A DNA stretch of 9,042 nucleotides from Candidatus Bathyarchaeota archaeon (GTDB taxonomy: Archaea > Thermoproteota > Bathyarchaeia > Bathyarchaeales > WAQA01), in assembly GCA_015520475.1 (NCBI GenBank), contig WAQA01000144.1:1-9042 (forward strand), in the 5' to 3' direction. Shown here one piece after another: positions 1-7,300 of the stretch (position 1 is the stretch's first letter; every line of letters begins with the position of its first letter). Under the pieces are notes generated by a model, which saw only the letters and a program-made list of their open reading frames with translations, was not told where the DNA came from and made no database searches. Position numbers and translations under genes: made by a program.

Positions 1-732
1 ATTGAGGATACGGTTTATGAACCGGATTATGAGAGTTATCTTCAGGTTAGGGATTGGCTTGGGGGTGATGGTGTAGTCACCGTTGTGGCTGATTATACGC
101 CTCTAATGAAGGCTATAATAAGATTTCTTGGTTTCAGAACCTTCGCTGTTATGTGGAGGCGTAACCGTGAAGCCATAGAGGATCTGATCAGAGTTATCGA
201 TGAGAAGTATACTGAGATGTATAGGGTTATAGCGGATTCCCCTGCAAGGATAGTTAGGATAGGCGATAATATTGACAGTATGCTAATATCTCCAAGATTG
301 TTTGAGAAGTACTGTTTACCCTACTACAATAAGTATGCTGGCATCCTGAAGAAGCATGATAAATTCGTTATTTCACATATGGATGGTAGGCTCCGGATAC
401 TTAAGGATCTTATAGCCAAGACTAGGCTTGACGCTGTTGAAGCGTTTACGCCGCCTCCGATGGGGGATCTCCCGGTTAGGGAGGCTAGAGAGGCTTGGAG
501 GGACAAGGTTATCTGGATGAACTTTCCGGAGGAGGTCTTTTTGAGATCAGCTGATGAGGTGAGAGAGTACACATTGAACCTCTTAAGGGAGATGAGTCCT
601 GGAATAGGATATATAATGAGTATAACGGAGGATATCCATCCCGACTATCTCAGGGATGGTTTAGGAACTCTCGTTAGGGTTCTCCATGATTTCGGGGAGC
701 TCCCGCTTAAGGAATCCAATCTTAGATGTTGA
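1..732 (+). CDS. URO-D/MtaA-superfamily protein, C-terminal part (5' end outside window)
   Basis: The reading frame is open from base 1 to a TGA at 730-732, giving 243 codons without a convincing start, so the gene begins upstream of the window. The sequence resembles the C-terminal two thirds of the uroporphyrinogen decarboxylase superfamily, a TIM barrel that includes HemE and the methylcobamide:coenzyme M methyltransferases (MtaA type). Recognisable family stretches are DSPARIVRIGDNID, SPRLFEKYCLPYY, SHMDGRL, EAFTPPPMGDLP and VIWMNFPEE. MtaA-type enzymes bind zinc through an H-x-C motif and a distant third cysteine. Here the first site reads H-M-D (window codons 126-128) and the later site is S-I-T-E-D (codons 207-211), so both cysteines are absent. 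It is therefore unlikely to be a canonical zinc methyltransferase, and nothing indicates true HemE. Reaction and substrate are unknown. It ends 196 bases before rpoB and is probably unrelated to that operon. Superfamily assignment is fairly safe; function is not. Confidence 0.85.
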   Translation: MEDTVYEPDYESYLQVRDWLGGDGVVTVVADYTPLMKAIIRFLGFRTFAVMWRRNREAIEDLIRVIDEKYTEMYRVIADSPARIVRIGDNIDSMLISPRLFEKYCLPYYNKYAGILKKHDKFVISHMDGRLRILKDLIAKTRLDAVEAFTPPPMGDLPVREAREAWRDKVIWMNFPEEVFLRSADEVREYTLNLLREMSPGIGYIMSITEDIHPDYLRDGLGTLVRVLHDFGELPLKESNLRC

Positions 733-783
733 TGGGGATTATTTATGATGGAAATCATGGTGTGCAGCGTCTCTGAAGGTGAA

Positions 784-799
784 GAGGAAAGTTTATTAA
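784..799 (+). promoter_or_regulatory. Candidate BRE/TATA promoter upstream of rpoB
   Basis: A purine-only stretch GAGGAAAG (784-791) lies directly before TTTATTAA (792-799). This is the expected layout of an archaeal TFB-recognition element followed by a TATA box. Start of transcription would be expected about 25 bases downstream, near 818-824, leaving a leader of roughly 105 bases before the ATG at 929. It could serve the rpoB operon or a small RNA encoded in the spacer. The call rests on sequence resemblance alone. Confidence 0.45.
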
Positions 800-829
800 T
801 ACCCGTCCATGTTAAGCTTCTTAGCTTCC

Positions 830-846
830 TTCAGGTTTAGCCTGAA
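830..846 (+). other. Small hairpin in the rpoB upstream spacer
   Basis: TTCAGG (830-835) and CCTGAA (841-846) are perfect inverted repeats around a 5-base loop TTTAG. The 6-bp stem would lie near the 5' end of a transcript started from the TATA-like element at 792-799. No T-run follows, so it is not a terminator. A stem this short can occur by chance. Confidence 0.35.
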
Positions 847-848
847 AG

Positions 849-908
849 TATGGATATTGGGTCGTGTAGGAACCGGCCCGTCCGAGGGGAGTAATACTGA
901 GATCCGTA
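849..908 (+). other. Possible long-range RNA helix in the rpoB leader, or a small structured RNA
   Basis: Bases 849-860 can pair with 897-908 in antiparallel order. Seven consecutive pairs (849-855 with 902-908, one G-U) are followed by a single A-G mismatch (856/901) and four more pairs (857-860 with 897-900, two G-U), so 11 of 12 positions pair. The enclosed 36 bases are richer in G and C than their surroundings and could form a small CCC/GGG hairpin (877-879 with 886-888). No protein gene occupies this stretch. It may be a structured 5' leader of the rpoB operon or a separate RNA of about 90 bases. I recognise no known RNA family. Pairing was found by eye, with no energy calculation and no covariation support. 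Confidence 0.3.
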
Positions 909-911
909 ACG

Positions 912-918
912 TTTAAAA
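912..918 (+). promoter_or_regulatory. Second TATA-like element immediately before rpoB
   Basis: TTTAAAA at 912-918 matches an archaeal TATA box in composition. Used as one, it would place transcription start near 937-942, just downstream of the ATG at 929 and close to the in-frame GTG at 938. That would give a leaderless GTG start, or a short leader with GGGGAG (941-946) ahead of TTG 956 or ATG 962. The preceding bases are not clearly purine-rich, so the BRE is weak. It competes with the element at 784-799 as the rpoB promoter. Confidence 0.3.
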
Positions 919-928
919 GTTTAGTTGT

Positions 929-3900
929 ATGGAAATTGTGGGGGAGCTTATAGACTTGGGTATGAAGGATTATGTATATACGCTTATGAAAGCCTTCTTC
1001 GAGGAGAAGGGTCTGGTAAGGCAGCATCTAGACTCCTATAACGAATTCATTGATCATGGACTGCAGGAGATAATCGATGAAGTCGGCGAGATAGATATAG
1101 AGGTTCCCGGAAACCCTTACAAGATAAGGTTTGGGAAGGTCTTCATATTCAGGGATGTTGAGCATAATGTTATTTCAGGACCATACATAACAGAGGTTGA
1201 CGGAACCTATCATGAGATATATCCGCATGAGGCGAGGCTTAGGAACCTCTCATATGTAATGCCGATCTCCGTTGAGATCTCGCTTATAATGGGGGATCAA
1301 GAGGTAAGTAAGGAGCTTGTTTATCTAGGCGACATCCCTACAATGCTGAAGTCTAAATACTGTATACTCTCGAATCTTTCAGATGATGAGTTAATCAGGC
1401 ATGGTGAGGACCCGAAGGATCCTGGAGGATACTTCATAATTAATGGTTCTGAACGTGTCATTGTGGCGTTGGAGGATCTCGCTCCGAACCGTATAATTGT
1501 CGACGTCGACACTCACGGTGTAAACCCAGTGTACACTGCTAAAGTCTTCTCGACGACTGTTGGCTTCAGGGCTAGGATAGAGTTGAGGATGAAAGTTAAC
1601 GGTGCAATGTACGTTTCTATGCCTGGTGTCCCGGCTGAGATACCGTTCGTCGTATTGATGAGAGCTTTAGGTTTAGAGTCTGATAAGGAGATAGCTGAAG
1701 CTGTCTCACTGGATAAGGAGATACAGGCTGAACTTGAACCGTCATTCGATGTTGCTGAGGGTGTTGAAACAGTTGAGGATGCAATCCTATATATTGGGAA
1801 TAGGATTGCACATGGACAGTTAAGGAAGTACCGTTACGATAAGGCTGTAAATCTCCTAGATAGGAACTTCCTTCCACATATAGGGAGAACCGAGAAGCAT
1901 CGTAGAGAGAAAGCCTACTATCTAGGTGAGATGGCCTGTAGAGTTATAGAACTAAAGATTGGTAGACGTAAACCTGACGATAAAGATCACTTCAAGAATA
2001 AACGGCTTAAACCTGCAGGTTCATTATTGGCTGATCTCTTCAGGGTTGCCTTCAGAAGCCTATGCCGTGACATAAAGTATCAGCTGGAGAGGATGGGGGT
2101 TAGGAGGCAGGGGATAAGCATCTCAGTTGCTGTTAGACCTGGAATAATAACTGAGAGGCTGCAACATGCACTGGCAACTGGAAATTGGGGTCAGGGAAGG
2201 GTTGGTATAACACAGCTCCTAGACAGGACGAACATGATATCTACGCTCAGCCATCTGAGGAGGCTTCAGTCCCCTCTAAGCCGCAGCCAACCGAACTTTG
2301 AAGCTCGAGATCTCCATCCAACTCACTGGGGTAGGCTATGTCCAAACGAGACCCCTGAAGGATCAAACTGTGGCTTAGTTAAGAATCTAACTCTCCTAGC
2401 ATGTATCTCTGTAGGCGTGGACCCTGAGAAGATCAAGAATGTATTGTATGAGATGGGTGTGATACCTACCTCTGAAGCCAGCGAATCAGTGAAGCTCTCA
2501 GGAGTGAAGGTCTTCGTTGATGGATGTCCAATCGGATATACTCTCTCTCCTCTAGAGCTTGTCCAGCGGGTGAGGGAGGCCCGTAGGAGAGGTGAGATCT
2601 CCACAGAAGTTAACATAGCATACTTCTCTGAGGTTCATGGCGGTAAGAGGGAGATATATGTTAACTGTGATGAGGGAAGAGTTCGCCGTCCACTCATAAT
2701 CGTTGAGGATGGAGCTCCAAAACTTAAGAGGGAACATATAGAAAAGCTGAAGAAGCGGGAGTGGAGATGGGAGGATCTCGTTCGGAACGGCATAATCGAG
2801 TATATCGACGCTGAGGAAGAGGAGAACCTGCTAATAGCACTCAAACCAGAAGACATAACAAAGGATCATACACATCTGGAGATAACGCCGTACTCAATCC
2901 TTGGGATATGCGCTTCAATCATACCGTATGCTGAACATAACCAGTCTCCCAGAAACTCTTATGAGTCGGCTATGTCGAAGCAGGCCCTTGGAATATACGC
3001 TACGAATTATCCGTTAAGGGTTGATTCTAGAGCGCATATAATGCATTATCCGCAGAAGCCTCTAGTTAAGACTGAAGCCATGGACTTTATAGGCTACAAT
3101 CTTAGGCCGTCAGGGCAGAACTGTATTGTGGCGGTTCTTTCTTTCCAGGGATATAATATGGAGGACGCTTTAATCTTCAATAAGGCCTCGATTGAACGTG
3201 GACTGGCCAGATCAACCTTTTATAGGATGTATGAGGCTGAATGCCGCCAATACCTCGGAGGATTAAGGGATCAATTCACGATTCCGAAGGCTGGAATCAG
3301 GGGTTACAGAGGTGAACAGTACTATCGTCTCCTGGAAAGTGACGGGATAATCGGTTTAGAGGCTAAGGTTGAAGGTGGAGACGTATTAATCGGTAGGATA
3401 AGCCCGCCACGTTTCCTAGAGGAGTATAAAGAGTTTGAGATTAGAGGTCCAACGATGAGGGATTCCTCGGTTGATATGAGGCCCTCAGAGAGAGGATTCG
3501 TCGACGCGGTCTTCTTAACGGAGACGAATGAGGGAAGTAAACTGGTTAAGGTTAGGGTTCGTGATGAACGTGTACCGGAGCTGGGGGATAAATTCGCCTC
3601 CCGCCACGGCCAGAAAGGAGTGATAGGGATGATAGTTCCACAGGAGGACATGCCCTTCAGCGTCACCGGGATAGTTCCAGACATAATCATCAATCCACAT
3701 GCCTTCCCATCGAGGATGACGATTGGACAGTTCCTTGAGTCCATGGCTGGGAAGGTCGCTGCCATGAGAGGTGAACCGGTTGATGGGACACCCTTCGAGA
3801 ATGAGAGGCCTGAAGCATTGAAGAAGATGCTTATAGATTTAGGTTTCAGCTATACTGGAAGAGAAGTCTTCTATAATGGTATAACTGGAGAGAAGTATGT

Positions 3901-4321
3901 TGCAGATATCTTCGTCGGGGTAGTCTATTATCAGAAGCTGCATCATATGGTTGCTGATAAGATACATGCGAGGGCGAGGGGGCAGGTTCAAATGTTAACT
4001 AGACAGCCTACTGAGGGACGGGCTAGGGGAGGGGGATTGAGGTTCGGCGAGATGGAGAGGGACTGTCTCATAGGTCATGGAGCAGCTATGCTTCTCTGCG
4101 ACAGGCTGCTGGAGGAATCCGACAAGTACCTGCTCTATGTATGTGAAAACTGCGGATACTACGCATACTACGATATGAAACTACGTAAGTATGTATGTAG
4201 GATATGCGGTGATAAGGCTCAGGTTTCACCTGTAATCGTCTCCTACGCGTTTAAGCTGCTGCTACAGGAATTGATGAGTCTATGTATATCGCCTAGAATA
4301 AGATTGAAGGAGAGATCCTAA
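929..4321 (+). CDS. rpoB: DNA-directed RNA polymerase subunit B (unsplit)
   Basis: Second-largest catalytic subunit of archaeal RNA polymerase, the counterpart of eukaryotic Rpb2 and bacterial beta, forming one side of the active-centre cleft. The 1130 residues are the usual length for an undivided archaeal B, with no B''/B' split and no intein. Visible landmarks are GLVRQHLDSYNEFI near residue 29; DPKDPGGYFIINGSERVI in the N-terminal third; NETPEGSNCG around 473-482; GYNMEDA at 741-747, with the acidic pair E745-D746 near the catalytic magnesium; GDKFASRHGQKG at 886-897; RFGEMERD at 1038-1045; and a C-terminal zinc ribbon C1072-x2-C1075-x14-C1090-x2-C1093. No conserved motif looks damaged. 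The start is uncertain: ATG 929 gives the longest product but lacks a ribosome-binding site, while in-frame GTG 938, TTG 956 (GGAG 9 bases ahead) and ATG 962 remain possible because the first 11 residues precede the conserved part. One base separates its TAA from rpoA. The customary rpoH is not upstream. Confidence 0.98.
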   Translation: MEIVGELIDLGMKDYVYTLMKAFFEEKGLVRQHLDSYNEFIDHGLQEIIDEVGEIDIEVPGNPYKIRFGKVFIFRDVEHNVISGPYITEVDGTYHEIYPHEARLRNLSYVMPISVEISLIMGDQEVSKELVYLGDIPTMLKSKYCILSNLSDDELIRHGEDPKDPGGYFIINGSERVIVALEDLAPNRIIVDVDTHGVNPVYTAKVFSTTVGFRARIELRMKVNGAMYVSMPGVPAEIPFVVLMRALGLESDKEIAEAVSLDKEIQAELEPSFDVAEGVETVEDAILYIGNRIAHGQLRKYRYDKAVNLLDRNFLPHIGRTEKHRREKAYYLGEMACRVIELKIGRRKPDDKDHFKNKRLKPAGSLLADLFRVAFRSLCRDIKYQLERMGVRRQGISISVAVRPGIITERLQHALATGNWGQGRVGITQLLDRTNMISTLSHLRRLQSPLSRSQPNFEARDLHPTHWGRLCPNETPEGSNCGLVKNLTLLACISVGVDPEKIKNVLYEMGVIPTSEASESVKLSGVKVFVDGCPIGYTLSPLELVQRVREARRRGEISTEVNIAYFSEVHGGKREIYVNCDEGRVRRPLIIVEDGAPKLKREHIEKLKKREWRWEDLVRNGIIEYIDAEEEENLLIALKPEDITKDHTHLEITPYSILGICASIIPYAEHNQSPRNSYESAMSKQALGIYATNYPLRVDSRAHIMHYPQKPLVKTEAMDFIGYNLRPSGQNCIVAVLSFQGYNMEDALIFNKASIERGLARSTFYRMYEAECRQYLGGLRDQFTIPKAGIRGYRGEQYYRLLESDGIIGLEAKVEGGDVLIGRISPPRFLEEYKEFEIRGPTMRDSSVDMRPSERGFVDAVFLTETNEGSKLVKVRVRDERVPELGDKFASRHGQKGVIGMIVPQEDMPFSVTGIVPDIIINPHAFPSRMTIGQFLESMAGKVAAMRGEPVDGTPFENERPEALKKMLIDLGFSYTGREVFYNGITGEKYVADIFVGVVYYQKLHHMVADKIHARARGQVQMLTRQPTEGRARGGGLRFGEMERDCLIGHGAAMLLCDRLLEESDKYLLYVCENCGYYAYYDMKLRKYVCRICGDKAQVSPVIVSYAFKLLLQELMSLCISPRIRLKERS

Positions 4322-4322
4322 T

Positions 4323-7300
4323 ATGGCTCCGGAAGAGGGATACTATAAACTTATAAGTGAAATCCAATTCGGAATCCTATCCCCGCAGGAGATACGTAAA
4401 CAGTCAGTTGCTGAGATAAGGACGGCCGATACATATGATGAGGATGGAGCATCGATAACTTCGGGGCTTATGGACGGTAGACTTGGAACGTTAGAGCCTA
4501 GACAGAGATGCAGGACATGTGGGAATACAGCGTCAGGATGTCCAGGACACTTCGGCCATATAGAACTTGCAAAGCCAGTTATCCACGTTGAATTCACAAA
4601 GGTAATTTATGATCTGCTTCAGGCGACATGTAGAAGGTGTGGACGGCTCCTCCTCTCAGAGAAGGATGTAAAGAAGAAGGAGAGGATTGATCGTATAAAG
4701 GCACTGCTAGGATCAGTGCCTAGCTCAATATATAAGAAGATACTTGACGATGCAAAGAAGAGGAAGGAGTGTCCGCACTGCGGAGCCAGACAATACAAGA
4801 TAGAATTTGTAAAGCCGACAGGCTTCTATGAACATACTGAGGAAGGCGTTGAGAGGCTTATACCAAGCGTTATAAGAGAACGTTTCGAGAGGATTCCGGA
4901 TGATGATTTGAGACTTATAGGATTCGACCCTAAAAGTGCAAGGCCTGAATGGATGATACTTCAAGTCTTACCTGTACCACCAGTATATGTTAGGCCATCA
5001 ATAACTTTAGAGTCTGGAATAAGATCCGAAGACGACTTAACCCATAAACTCGTCGATATAATAAGGATTAATCAACGTTTAAAGGAGAACCTTGAAGCTG
5101 GAGCGCCGACGCTTATAATACAGGACCTACATGAACTCCTCCAATACCACGTTACAACCTACATAAACAATGAGACTTCAGGGATTCCCCCTGCCAGACA
5201 TAGATCTGGAAGGGCGTTGAAGACTCTTTCCCAGAGGCTGAAGGGGAAGGAAGGCAGGTTCAGAAGCAACCTTTCAGGGAAGAGAGTTGACTTCTCAGCT
5301 AGGACGGTGATATCTCCGGATCCAAACCTCGACATAAACGAGGTGGGGGTCCCTATAACCATCGCGATGAGACTCTCAGTTCCCGAGAAGGTAACGCAAT
5401 GGAACATAGAGGAGATGCGTAAGCTCGTTAAGAATGGACCTGACAAATATCCAGGTGCACTATACATTGTTAGGCCTGACGGGAAGAGGGTTAGACTTGA
5501 ATTTGTGGTTGACAGGGAGAAGGTTGCTGAGGGCCTAGAACCAGGATACATTGTTGAACGACATCTGAAGGATGGGGACATAGTTATCTTTAACAGGCAA
5601 CCTTCCCTCCATAGAATGTCTATAATGGCTCATTACGTTAAGGTTCTACCCCATAAAACCTTCCGCCTCCACCTCTGTGTCTGTCCACCATACAACGCTG
5701 ACTTCGACGGGGATGAGATGAACCTCCACGTTCCACAGAGCGAGGAGGCCCAGACAGAAGCTAAACTCTTAATGCAGGTTCAAGATCACATATTATCTCC
5801 GAGGTTTGGAGGTCCGATAATAGGGGCTATAAGAGACTTCATAACTGCAGCGTACATCTTAACGCGGAAGTCAACGATGCTGACGAAGAAGGAAGTATGT
5901 GAGCTCCTGATGGCGGCTGGATATGAGGGTCCACTGCCCAAGCCTGATGTTGAGAAGCCAGCTCCGCTATGGAGTGGAAAGAAGATATTCAGCCTATTCA
6001 TACCTAAGGGAATGAATTATATTTTGAAGGCAAGCATATGTAGGGGCTGCAGCAAATGCCTGAAAGAGAAATGTGAATATGACGCTTACGTAGTCATAAA
6101 GAATGGAGAATTGATCTGCGGAGTTATAGATAAGAATTCTATAGGCGCGGAGAAATCTGAAAGCTTACTACATAGGATCATAAAGGATTACGGAACAGAG
6201 GCTGGTAGAAAATTCCTGAACAGCATCTCCAGGCTGCTGAACCACTTTATAACGATGTACGGCTTTACATACTCCTTCGATGAACTTGAACTCTCAAAGA
6301 AGGCGAGAGAGAACATTAAGAAGATAATAAGAAGGGCTGAGAGAAGAGTTGATAAGCTGATAAGGGATCTTAGGGAGGGAACATTGCAGAGGCTTCCAGG
6401 ACAGTCACTAACAGACTCATTCGAGATATACGTTATGAATGAGCTTGCTGAGGCAAGGGAGAAGGCCGGTGAAGTCTCAGATGAAGACTTAGACCCGAAC
6501 AACGCCGGCTTAATCATGACGAGAAGCGGGGCACGTGGAACAACCATAAATATAGGTCAGATGACCGCATGTCTAGGGCAGCAGTCAGTTCGTGGAAAGA
6601 GGATTATGAGGGGATACGTTAATAGGGCCCTGCCACACTTCAAGATTGGGGATTCATCGCCTAAGGCGAGAGGATTCGTATACTCATCTTACAGGGACGG
6701 ATTAAACCCGATTGAATTCTTCTTCCATGCTATGGGTGGAAGGGAGGGGCTGGTTGACACGGCCGTTAGAACGCAGCAGAGCGGATATATGCAGAGACGA
6801 TTAATAAACGCACTTGAACATTTGAGAATAGAATATGACGGCACAGTTAGAAATTCTATGGGCGACATTATACAGTTCAAGTATGGAGAGGATGGGGTGG
6901 ACCCGGCTAAAAGCGATCACGGTAAAGCAGTAAACGTAAGCAGACTCGTTGAACAGATTAAATTGGCCATTGAAGGGGGCAAAGCAGCCCCTGAAAGCTA
7001 CATAGATAAGAGGCTGGAGGAGGTACGTGATCAATTAACCCCGCTGCTGATTGAAGAGTTGAGGAGTGAACTTATAAAGGCTAAGATGAGCAGGGAAGGA
7101 GTTGACTTGGCAATCAAATCAGCAATGGAGAGCTATAAGAAAGCCCTTGTTGAACCTGGAGAGGCTATAGGAGTAGTCGCTGCGCAATCGATAGGTGAGC
7201 CTGGAACACAGATGACCCTGAGAACGTTCCACTACGCCGGAGTTAGAGAGCAGAACGTAACTTTAGGCCTACCTAGACTAATCGAGATAGTTGATGCTAG

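Noticed and set aside
745..776. Possible C/D-box small RNA (ATGATGG at 745, CTGA at 773) and the ATGAT/ATCAT hairpin at 745-758
   Set aside because: The C-box match is imperfect, and no convincing D'/C' pair or second D box lies at proper spacing. The 5-bp AT-rich hairpin is weak and has no T-run to act as a terminator.
809..916. Small ATG frame of 35 codons in the spacer before rpoB
   Set aside because: No ribosome-binding site precedes it, its ATG lies upstream of the transcript start predicted from the 792 TATA, and the peptide resembles nothing known. A 14-codon frame at 850-894 was dismissed for the same lack of support.
3322..3765. Open frame of 147 codons on the minus strand inside rpoB
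   Set aside because: It is antisense to the invariant GDKFASRHGQKG region of RpoB. It is low-complexity in composition and has no start context or family resemblance.
5159..5581. Open frame of 140 codons on the minus strand inside rpoA
   Set aside because: It is antisense to a conserved catalytic part of RpoA. Its Ser/Pro/Leu-rich translation is typical of a shadow frame.
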